Positions 17,645-24,623 of a DNA stretch of 64,000 nucleotides are shown here, one piece after another. The notes beneath the pieces were generated by a model, which did no database searches, was not told the origin of the DNA, and saw only the letters and a program-made list of their open reading frames with translations. The position numbers were made by a program, and so were the translations under genes. The stretch comes from Streptomyces fumigatiscleroticus (lineage in GTDB: Bacteria; Actinomycetota; Actinomycetes; Streptomycetales; Streptomycetaceae), in assembly GCF_014647975.1 (NCBI RefSeq), contig NZ_BMQF01000013.1, forward strand, positions 62,001-126,000, in the 5' to 3' direction. Numbering within the stretch: the first letter of the stretch is position 1; each line of letters begins with the position of its first letter.

Positions 17645-19317
17645 AGCAGGGCCTCCGGGATGTCCAGGTGACGTGAGCGCAGCCATTCGCCGAGGGCCTT
17701 GGCCTGCGGGTCGAAACGGGCCTGGGAGGCCACTCCCTCGCCGAGGATCCCCTCGACCACGAAGTTCAGGGCGCGCAGGTTCGGCAGGACGTGCCGGGTG
17801 ACGGGCAGGTCGCGGCTCTCGGGGATCAGCTGCCGGAACCGGCCGGCGGTCAGCTCGTGCGCCAGCCACCGCCACGCCTCGTCCGTCCGCGCCCACACCC
17901 CCACGTTGGCGTTCCCGCCCTTGTCGCCGCTGCGGGCCCCGGCGACGAGGCCGAGCGGGGCGCGGGCGGCCGGCCCCGGCGGCAGCGGCTCGGGAAGCGC
18001 GGGCTCCACAACGTCTTCCAGTACGGCCGTGTCCCGGGGCGGGTCCACCGCGATCCGCCGCCCGTCGTCCAGGACGGCCCTGTGCCCGACGGCGCCCTGG
18101 GGGACGTACGCGGCCTCGAAGACCCCATAGGGGGCGCCCTTGCCCGGTGGTGCCAGCACATGGAATCCCGGGTAGCCGGCGAGCGCCAGCTCGACGGCGG
18201 CGCCGCTCAGCGCCCGTCCGACGACCCGCTGGTCCGGGTCCCGCACGACCAGCCGCAGCAGCGCACTGGCCGTCTCCTCCGTCCCGGCGTCGGGCCGGTC
18301 GGTGCGGACCAGCTCCCAGCGCACCCCGGCGGGCGGCGACTTGGCCAGCGCGTCCCCCATCTGCTCCCGTACCAGGGCCGCCTTCTCCTCGATGTCGAGC
18401 CCGGTCAGGACGAAGGTCACCTCGTTGCGGAAGCCGCCGAGCCGGTTCAGGCCGACCTTCAGCGTGGGCGGTGGCGCCTCCCCGCGCACGCCCGTCACCC
18501 GCACCCGGTCGGGCCCCTCCTGGGCCAGCCGTACGGTGTCCAGCCGGGCGGTGACGTCGGGTCCCGCGTAGCGGGCGCCGCCCGTCTCGTACAGCAGCTG
18601 GGCGGTGACCGTGCCGGTGTCGACGAAGCCGCCGGTGCCGTCGTGCTGGGTGATCACGCAGCTTCCGTCGGCGTGGAGTTCGGCGAGCGGGAAGCCGGGC
18701 CGCCGTACGTCGCCGTCCCGGAAGAAGGCGTAGTTGCCGCCGGTGACCTGCGCCCCGCACTCCAGCAGATGCCCGGCGACGACGGCGCCCGCGAGCCGGT
18801 CGTACTCGGCGGGCCCCCAGCCGAAGTGCGCCGCCGCGGGGCCGGTGACCAGGGCGGCATCGGTCACCCGCCCGGTGACCACGACGTCGGCGCCCTCGCG
18901 CAGACAGGCGGCGATGCCGAAGCCGCCGAGATAGGCGTGCGCGGCGAGGCTGCCCGGGTACCGGGAGGCGAGGTCGTCGCCCTCGACATGCGCGACGCGT
19001 ACGGGGATGCCGAGCCGTCCGGCCAGCACCCGCACGGCGTCGGCGAGCCCGGCCGGATTGAGCCCGCCGGCGTTGGCGACGATCCGCACCCCGCGCTCGT
19101 GGGCCAGCCCGAGGCACTCCTCCAGCTGTCCGAGGAAGGTACGGGCGTATCCGGCCGTGGGGTCCTTCAGCCGGTCCCGGGCCAGGATCAGCATGGTCAG
19201 CTCGGCGAGGTAGTCGCCGGTGAGGACGTCCAGCGGGCCGCCGGTGAGCATCTCGCGCATCGCGTCGAAGCGGTCGCCGTAGAAGCCGGAGGCGTTGCCG
19301 ATGCGCAGGGCGCTCAT
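17641..19317 (-). CDS. AtuA-like acyclic terpene utilisation protein (DUF1446)
   Basis: A 558-residue DUF1446 protein. It opens with IGNASGFYGDRFDAM and has ANAGGLNPAGLAD, DVVVTGRVTDAALVTGPAAAHFGW and ECGAQVTGGNYAFF in the first 230 residues; a C-terminal AtuA-like ferredoxin-fold domain (about 445-558) includes ARSGDKGGNANVGVWAR. In pseudomonads AtuA is needed for citronellol/geraniol catabolism beside geranyl-CoA carboxylase; its reaction is uncertain. The ATG at 19317 forms an ATGA overlap with the upstream stop, and the stop overlaps the carboxylase start, so three genes are translationally coupled. Confidence 0.9.
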
Positions 19318-20108
19318 CGGGCGGCCCCCTTCGGCGGGCGCCCGGCGCCGGGCGGGCCCGCGAAGGCCTGGGCGATGTCCAGCCACTGGTCGGCGTCGGT
19401 GCCCTCGGCGCGCAGGGCGAGGTCCGCGCGGTTCGCACGCTGGGTGACCAGGAGACAGAAGTCGAGGGCGGGGCCGGTGACGCGTTGCGCCGCGTCCTCG
19501 GGGCCGTAGGTCCAGCCGTCCCCGCCCGGGCCGGTGAGTTCGACGCGGAACTCCTCGGGGGGCGGGGTGAGTCCGCGCACCCCGAAGGCGTAGTCCCGGG
19601 ACCGTACCCCGATGCGGGCCACATGCCGGAGCCGGTCGGTGGGTGCGCGCACCACGCCGAGGGCGTCGGCGATGTCCAGGCCGTGCGCCCAGGTCTCCAT
19701 GAGCCGGGCGGTGGCCAGGGAGGCGGCCGACATGGGCGGGCCGTACCAGGGGAAACGGGCGCCGGGCGGGGCGGCGCGCAGGGCGTGGTCGAGGGCGGTA
19801 CGGCCCTCCCGCCACCGCGCGAGCAGTTCGGGGACCGGTAGCCGGGCCCCTTCCTCCGCGCCTTCGTCGACGAAGGTGTGGGGTGCGGCGAGCGCCTCCT
19901 CCACCAGGACGCGGAAGCCGTCCTCGTCCGTCACGGCGACCAGGGCCGAGTGATCGGTCCAGGCGAGGTGCGCGATCTGGTGGGCCACGGTCCAGCGGGG
20001 CGCGGGGGTCGGGAGCGTCCAGCGCTCCGGCGTCAGTTCGGCGACGAGCAGGTCGAGTTCGTCGCTCTCGGCACGCAGGTCGTCGAGCACGGGCGTCGGG
20101 TCGGCCAT
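19314..20108 (-). CDS. DinB-fold / TIGR03084-type metal-binding protein
   Basis: A 264-residue protein of the mycothiol-maleylpyruvate-isomerase-like (DinB) fold. An N-terminal four-helix region contains WTVAHQIAHLAWTDH (about residues 38-52) and METWAHGLDIADALG (about 138-152), whose His residues are the likely metal ligands. A C-terminal SCP2-like segment ends DADQWLDIAQAFAG. In this family the protein often accompanies DUF1446 and acyl-CoA carboxylase genes; its reaction is unknown. ATG 20108 (MADPTPVL) was preferred over upstream starts because these would include the operator palindrome. It is the first gene of the operon. Confidence 0.85.
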   Translation of the reverse strand: MADPTPVLDDLRAESDELDLLVAELTPERWTLPTPAPRWTVAHQIAHLAWTDHSALVAVTDEDGFRVLVEEALAAPHTFVDEGAEEGARLPVPELLARWREGRTALDHALRAAPPGARFPWYGPPMSAASLATARLMETWAHGLDIADALGVVRAPTDRLRHVARIGVRSRDYAFGVRGLTPPPEEFRVELTGPGGDGWTYGPEDAAQRVTGPALDFCLLVTQRANRADLALRAEGTDADQWLDIAQAFAGPPGAGRPPKGAAR

Positions 20109-20140
20109 GGCTGGGAGCATGGCAGCGGCCCCAGAAACAA

Positions 20141-20154
20141 GCAAGCATGCTTGC
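20141..20154. promoter_or_regulatory. 14-bp palindromic operator before the acyl-CoA operon
   Basis: GCAAGCATGCTTGC is a perfect 14-bp palindrome, 33 bp upstream of the first start codon of the operon. This length and symmetry fit TetR-family operators, and the operon ends with a TetR gene, so autoregulation through this site is the simplest model. Confidence 0.6.
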
Positions 20155-20209
20155 ATGATTTTGTTCCCCGGCACCGTCGCCCGGCAGCCGTCGGTCCCTG
20201 CCTCGCGCT

Positions 20210-20426
20210 ACCGAGCGTGATGCAATCATGTACACGACAAAGTTGCCTGCCACGAACGCGTGCCCGGCGCCCTCGTCAGCTTCCCGGTACGCCGCCCCGT
20301 GAAGGCGGAGAGCCCCGGCGGCGCGGACGAGTTCGTCGGCCTTCCGCTCCACCTCGGGAGGAACTCGGACGGCGCCCCGGCCGCGACGGTTTCTTCGTCC
20401 GGGACGTACTCCCGGCGCCAGGTCAC
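20210..20426 (-). pseudogene. frameshifted RelE-like toxin remnant
   Basis: A GTG at 20426, overlapping the upstream stop by 4 bp (GTGA), starts MTWRREYVPDEETVAA. The continuing toxin-like sequence, VERKADELVRAAGALRLHG and then GNFVVYMIASR, lies in another minus-strand frame, joined near 20350. Together they resemble small Streptomyces RelE/HigB-like toxins, but the frame change and loss of the end after MIASR indicate an inactive gene. It is the toxin half of a decayed toxin-antitoxin pair. Confidence 0.5.
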
Positions 20427-20784
20427 TTCGCGTGCACCGCCCGAGCGGAGTCACGGTGAGTCGTGCCGGCCGTGACCAGACGCTCCCGCGCTTCCTCGGG
20501 TGCGGTCGCGACCTGGGCCAGGTACTCGGCGCGGTGGCAAGTCCTCGCGGTTTCCGGATGACGCTCGATCTCGATCAGAGCCGCCCAGTGGGCGAGGTAG
20601 GCGTGAACGGGCTTGAGTGAACCGTGCTCCACCGCTTCCGCATGTGCCTGGCCCTTGGCCTGGTCGTAGGCGGCCAGAAGCTGCGGGGCGACGACGGCGC
20701 ACGCGGCGCGCAGCGCGCGGGGGTGCGCTCCGGACGGGGGATCGACGGCCCGTCACCGGCCGTCTCGGTGCGCTGAAGGCTCAT
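20423..20784 (-). pseudogene. frameshifted DUF6247-like antitoxin remnant
   Basis: The start MSLQRTETAGDGPSIP (ATG 20784) is in one frame. The rest, RALRAACAVVAPQLLAAYDQ, then HAYLAHWAALIEIERHPETA to the stop at 20423, is in another. The switch falls at a run of five C (ACCCCCGCG); one extra C would restore a single frame. The C-terminal part resembles DUF6247 proteins, small helical proteins often coded upstream of a toxin. A sequencing error in the C-run or programmed frameshifting are alternatives to true decay. Confidence 0.5.
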
Positions 20785-20895
20785 GCCGCCGTTCCCTTCG
20801 CGCTCTCGGCCGACCCGGCCTCGCTTCGAGGTCTGGAGGCGCGGGGCACGGGCCTGACTCCAGCCTCACGGGACGCCGCCGCGTCGCAGAAAGCG

Positions 20896-21834
20896 TCAGG
20901 AGGCGCCCTCGGGAACCACGGCCTTCCCCCGCCCCACCTGCGTCCGCACCGCGCCCATGCTCGCCACGACGACGAGGGCGATGGCGACCGCCTCCATGGC
21001 GGACAGGCCCTGCCCGAGGACGAGGAAACCGGCCGTCGCCGCCAGCGCCGGCTCCAGGCTCATCAGGATCGCGAAGGTGGAGGCGGGCAGGCGGCGCAGG
21101 GCGAGGAGTTCGAGGGTGTACGGCAGGACGGAGGAGAGGAGGGCCACCGACGCGCCCAGGCCCAGGGTCACCGGGTCGGCGAGCTTCGTGCCGGACTCGG
21201 CGACACCGAGGGGCAGGAAGAGCAGCGCTCCGACCGTCATCGCCAGGGCGAGTCCGTCGGCCTGCGGGAAGCGGCGGCCCGTACGGGCGCTGAAGACGAT
21301 GTACGCCGCCCACATCACGCCCGCTCCCAGCGCGAACGCGGCCCCCGCCGGGTCCAGGTTCCCGAACCCCCCGCCGCCCAGCAGGAAGACGCCGGCCAGG
21401 GCCAGACCGGCCCAGAGCAGGTTGAGCGCCCGGCGCGAGGTGAGGACCGACAGGGCGAGGGGGCCGAGGACCTCCAGCGTGACGGCGGGGCCCAGCGGCA
21501 TGCGGTCCACCGCCTGGTAGAAGAGGCCGTTCATCGCGCTCATCGCGACACCGAAGACGATCACCGTGCCCCAGTCGGTGCGCGAGTGGCCGCGCAGCCG
21601 GGGCCGGCAGACCAGCAGCAGGACGACCGCGGACACCGCCAGCCGCAGCGCCACCACCCCGAGGGCGCCGGCCCGCGGCATCAGCGTCACCGCCAGGGCG
21701 CCGCCGAACTGGACGGAGACGCCTCCCGCGAGCACCAGGCCCACGGGGCCGAGCGATCCGAAGCGGTGCGGGGCACCGGACGGTGCGGCGGTACCGGAGA
21801 GCTGCGCTGCGGCGGCGGTGTCGGGGGTGGTCAC
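20896..21834 (-). CDS. EamA-family (RhtA-like) permease
   Basis: A 312-residue membrane protein with ten predicted membrane segments in two EamA repeats of five (about residues 30-160 and 170-300). It resembles RhtA-type exporters of amino acids and other metabolites. Motifs include MSAMNGLFYQAVDRMPLGPAVTLEVLGPL and LPYTLELLALRRLPASTFAILMSLEPALAA, the second-repeat signature. The GTG at 21834 gives a normal family start; longer forms add charged low-complexity sequence. It lies downstream of the ABC exporter on the same strand with a 125-bp gap. Substrate unknown. Confidence 0.88.
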   Translation of the reverse strand: MTTPDTAAAAQLSGTAAPSGAPHRFGSLGPVGLVLAGGVSVQFGGALAVTLMPRAGALGVVALRLAVSAVVLLLVCRPRLRGHSRTDWGTVIVFGVAMSAMNGLFYQAVDRMPLGPAVTLEVLGPLALSVLTSRRALNLLWAGLALAGVFLLGGGGFGNLDPAGAAFALGAGVMWAAYIVFSARTGRRFPQADGLALAMTVGALLFLPLGVAESGTKLADPVTLGLGASVALLSSVLPYTLELLALRRLPASTFAILMSLEPALAATAGFLVLGQGLSAMEAVAIALVVVASMGAVRTQVGRGKAVVPEGAS

Positions 21835-21959
21835 GGGCGGTCCAGGTGGTCGGCTCGGACGTCTTGGGTGTCGTCCACAACGGTGTACTGCACAGTCCAG
21901 GGTAGTGGACCTGGTCAGGCGTGTGAAACCCTCATGCCCCTGTCCCGGGCGGTGAGACG

Positions 21960-24179
21960 TCAGATGCCGGGCCAGGGCTCCTCGTCGCGGAAGAGCGGCC
22001 GGCCGTCGGGAAGGCAAGTCAGAACGGGTCCCGGCGCCTCGTGCACGGGCTGTGCCCACGCGGCCCCGGCCGTCGCGTACGCCTCATGGCCTCCGTAGCC
22101 GTAGTGGCCCGCGTAGCTCCTGTCCCCTCCGTGACCTCGGCCACCTTCGTGACCTCTGCCACCTTCGTAGCCCCCGTCCCCTTCGTAGCTTCTGTCCCCT
22201 GGATACTCTGCACCCCCTCCATAACTCGCATCCCCTCCGTAGTCCGCGTCCCTTCCGTAACCCGCGTCCCCTCCGTAGCCCCCGTACTCCTGCGGGCCGC
22301 CGTACGCGTAGCCGTAGCCGCCGTGCCCCGGTGCCCGCTCCGCTGCCTGGTGCGCGGCGGGCGGCGGCTGGTCCGCGAGGAGCGGCATCCGCAGCTCGCC
22401 CGTGTCCATCACCGCGTTGTTCTGCGAGCGGTGCAGCCGGGAGTACGCGCCCTGGCGGGCCAGCAGCTCGTCGTGGCGTCCGGTCTCCACGATCCGGCCG
22501 TGGTCGACCACCAGGATGCGGTCGGCGTCGGGGGCCAGGTTGAGATCGTGGGTGATCATGATGGTCGTACGGCCGGTCATCAGGCGGCGCAGCGGCTTGA
22601 CCACCCGGCGGGCGGACATCGCGTCCAGGCCCGTCGTCGGCTCGTCGAGGACGAGGACCGGGGCGTCGCGCAGGATGGCGCGGGCGATGGCCAGGCGCTG
22701 GAGCTGGCCGCCGGAGAGGCGGGCGGAGTTCGGGTCGACCTTGGTGTCGTAGCCGTCGGGCAGCCTCATGACGAAGTCGTGCGCGTCGGCCGCCTTCGCC
22801 GCCGCCTCGATGGCCTGGTCGCTGGCGCCGGGCCGGCCGCAGGCGATGTTGACGCGGACGGTGTCGTGCAGCACCAGGGTCTCCTGCGGCAGCAGGGTGA
22901 CGTACTCGCGCAGCCGGGCCAGCGGGAAGTCGCGCAGGGGTGTGCCGTCCAGCAGGACGTCGCCCGAGTCGGGGTCGTAGAAGCGGAGCAGCAGCTTGGA
23001 GACGGTGGACTTGCCCGCGCCGCTCGGGCCGGTGACGATCACCAGCTCGCCGGGGGCGACCGAGAAGGACAGGCCGTCCAGGGCGGCCTTCTCGGCGCCC
23101 GGGTAGCGGAAGGAGACGTCGAGCAGTTCCACCGCGCCGTCCGGCCGGCCGGTGCGGGCGGAGCCGCGGGGGTCGCTCACCGCGGGCCGTACGTCCAGGA
23201 TCTCGATCAGCCGCTCGGCGCCGGCGGTGGCCGCGGTGACGGTCAGGCCCAGCTGGGCCAGGCCGCGCACGGGCGGGTAGAGGTAGCCGAGGAAGGCGGC
23301 GAAGGCGAGCAGCTCGCCCAGGGTCATCCGGCCGGTGGAGATCTCCCAGGTGCCCAGGCCGATCACCGCGAGCACGCACATCGTCTCGATGACCTGCACC
23401 AGCTGTTCGTAGAGCTCGTTCAGCCGGGTGGAGCGGACCGAGGCGCGGAACCAGGCGTTCGCCTCCTGGTGCAGCCGCCGCCGCTCGGCGTCCCGGCGGC
23501 CGTAGGCCTGGGTCAGCACGATGTTGCCGAGCGACTCCTCCACCACCGAGGTGATGGCGCCGTCGGCGACGCGGCCCTCGCGGGACACGGACTTGATGGA
23601 GCCGGAGAAACGGCGGGCGGCCAGCCAGAACAGCGGGGCGAGGACGAAGGTGGCCGCGGCCAGGTCCCAGCGCAGCCAGAACGCGGCGGCCGCGTAGAAC
23701 AGCGCGCTGAACAGGGCGGAGGCGGCGCCCACCAGACCGGACACCACCATGGTCTCGATCGCCTCGACGTCACTGGTCAGGCGGGACAGCAGATCGCCCT
23801 GGCGGTGGCGCTGGAAGAAGTGCGGCGGCAACTGCTGTACGTGGTCGAAGACATGCTCGCGCAGCCGCATCACGAACCGCTCGGTCGCCCAGGCGGCGAG
23901 GGAGTTGCCGGCGTAGGCGACGACCGCTCCGGCCGTCGCGATGCCCAGCCACTGTGCGGCCGGTTCCCAGAAGGCGGCCAGGGAGCCCTCTTGCAGGGCG
24001 TGGTCGGTGAGTTCGCTGAAGAGGAGGATCGCCTCGGTCTCGGCCAGCGCGGCCAGCACCGTGCACACCCACACGAGCGCGAGCCAGCGCCGCAGCCCCC
24101 GGGTCAGCGGCCAGAAGCGGCGGAAGGCGGTACGCGCGGGGATGGTCGGGGTGTCGTATCCGAGGTCGTCGTCATCCAT
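21960..24179 (-). CDS. ABC exporter, fused membrane + ATPase half-transporter with Gly/Tyr-rich tail
   Basis: A 739-residue type IV ABC half-transporter. The six-helix membrane domain spans about residues 25-315. The ATPase domain (about 345-580) has Walker A GPSGAGKST, signature LSGGQLQRLAIARAIL, Walker B VLVLDEPTTGLDA and ITHDLN. After about residue 600 comes an unusual tail of about 100 residues of short repeats rich in Gly, Tyr, Asp and Glu (YGGDAGYGRDADYGGDASYG and variants), ending with LPDGRPLFRDEEPWPGI. It starts at ATG 24179, 90 bp downstream of a hairpin that follows a 42-residue peptide gene on the same strand, so it may export that peptide. Otherwise a multidrug-type exporter. Confidence 0.9.
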   Translation of the reverse strand: MDDDDLGYDTPTIPARTAFRRFWPLTRGLRRWLALVWVCTVLAALAETEAILLFSELTDHALQEGSLAAFWEPAAQWLGIATAGAVVAYAGNSLAAWATERFVMRLREHVFDHVQQLPPHFFQRHRQGDLLSRLTSDVEAIETMVVSGLVGAASALFSALFYAAAAFWLRWDLAAATFVLAPLFWLAARRFSGSIKSVSREGRVADGAITSVVEESLGNIVLTQAYGRRDAERRRLHQEANAWFRASVRSTRLNELYEQLVQVIETMCVLAVIGLGTWEISTGRMTLGELLAFAAFLGYLYPPVRGLAQLGLTVTAATAGAERLIEILDVRPAVSDPRGSARTGRPDGAVELLDVSFRYPGAEKAALDGLSFSVAPGELVIVTGPSGAGKSTVSKLLLRFYDPDSGDVLLDGTPLRDFPLARLREYVTLLPQETLVLHDTVRVNIACGRPGASDQAIEAAAKAADAHDFVMRLPDGYDTKVDPNSARLSGGQLQRLAIARAILRDAPVLVLDEPTTGLDAMSARRVVKPLRRLMTGRTTIMITHDLNLAPDADRILVVDHGRIVETGRHDELLARQGAYSRLHRSQNNAVMDTGELRMPLLADQPPPAAHQAAERAPGHGGYGYAYGGPQEYGGYGGDAGYGRDADYGGDASYGGGAEYPGDRSYEGDGGYEGGRGHEGGRGHGGDRSYAGHYGYGGHEAYATAGAAWAQPVHEAPGPVLTCLPDGRPLFRDEEPWPGI

Positions 24180-24269
24180 TCCGATTTCCTCTCTCCCCGA
24201 CCATCACCAGGGCACCCGCTTTTCTTTCACCCATTTCACCCATGGAATTCAGCGGGCACCCAAATCCAT

Positions 24270-24308
24270 GAGCAAGAGGGCCGACTTCTCCTTTCGGCCC
24301 TCTTGCTC
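24270..24308 (-). terminator. 15-bp hairpin after the Lys/Pro peptide gene
   Basis: GAGCAAGAGGGCCGA (24270-24284) and TCGGCCCTCTTGCTC (24294-24308) pair perfectly around a 9-nt loop. It begins 9 bp after the peptide stop and lies 90 bp before the ABC exporter start, so it may act as a partial terminator that makes peptide mRNA more abundant than exporter mRNA. Confidence 0.65.
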
Positions 24309-24317
24309 AGCCCCGGA

Positions 24318-24446
24318 TCAGCTGTCCTGGCCGCCGAGCGGCTTGGGCAGCGGCTTGTCCTGCTTCTTCTTCGCCTTCGGCTTCGGCGGGGGCGGCAGCT
24401 GCTTGACCTTGGGCTTGGGCAGCGGTGCAAGCTTCTTGAAGCTCAT
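24318..24446 (-). CDS. 42-residue Lys/Pro-rich cationic peptide
   Basis: A small gene: ATG at 24446, Shine-Dalgarno AAGGAG 5 nt before it, 42 codons, stop at 24318. The product begins MSFKKLAPLPKPKV and ends KPLPKPLGGQDS. By count it has 12 Lys and 11 Pro and only two acidic residues, so it is strongly basic and should adopt extended polyproline-type structure; PKP and PPPPKPK motifs recur. No signal peptide or cysteine is present. It sits alone between an oxidase gene and an ABC exporter and is followed by a strong hairpin. It could be an exported peptide, a proline-rich antimicrobial-like peptide or a small nucleic-acid- or SH3-binding protein. No named family recognised. Confidence 0.7.
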   Translation of the reverse strand: MSFKKLAPLPKPKVKQLPPPPKPKAKKKQDKPLPKPLGGQDS

Positions 24447-24493
24447 TCCGACTCCTTGAGTGGTGCTGTGTATTGCTAATTCGCGGAGCGCGC

Positions 24494-24505
24494 ATTCCGC
24501 GGAAT
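24494..24505. promoter_or_regulatory. 12-bp palindrome upstream of the peptide gene
   Basis: ATTCCGCGGAAT is perfectly symmetric and lies 48 bp upstream of the peptide ATG, in or near its promoter. An AT-rich stretch (AATTAGCAATACAC on the gene strand, 24470-24483) between it and the RBS may contain the -10. A regulator is not apparent. Confidence 0.4.
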
Positions 24506-24623
24506 CGCCGACGCGGGAGAACTAACACGGCTCCCATTCGCGAAGACGGTAAAAATGGCAAAGCCGGACTGTGAACACCCTGGGACCACCTGGGAGTTGA
24601 GCCGGGAACCTGAGAACGACCCG

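Noticed and set aside
22080..22330. Short direct repeats that could suggest a CRISPR-like or VNTR array
   Set aside because: They are coding repeats for the Gly/Tyr-rich tail of the ABC exporter, in frame, with no constant repeat-spacer pattern.
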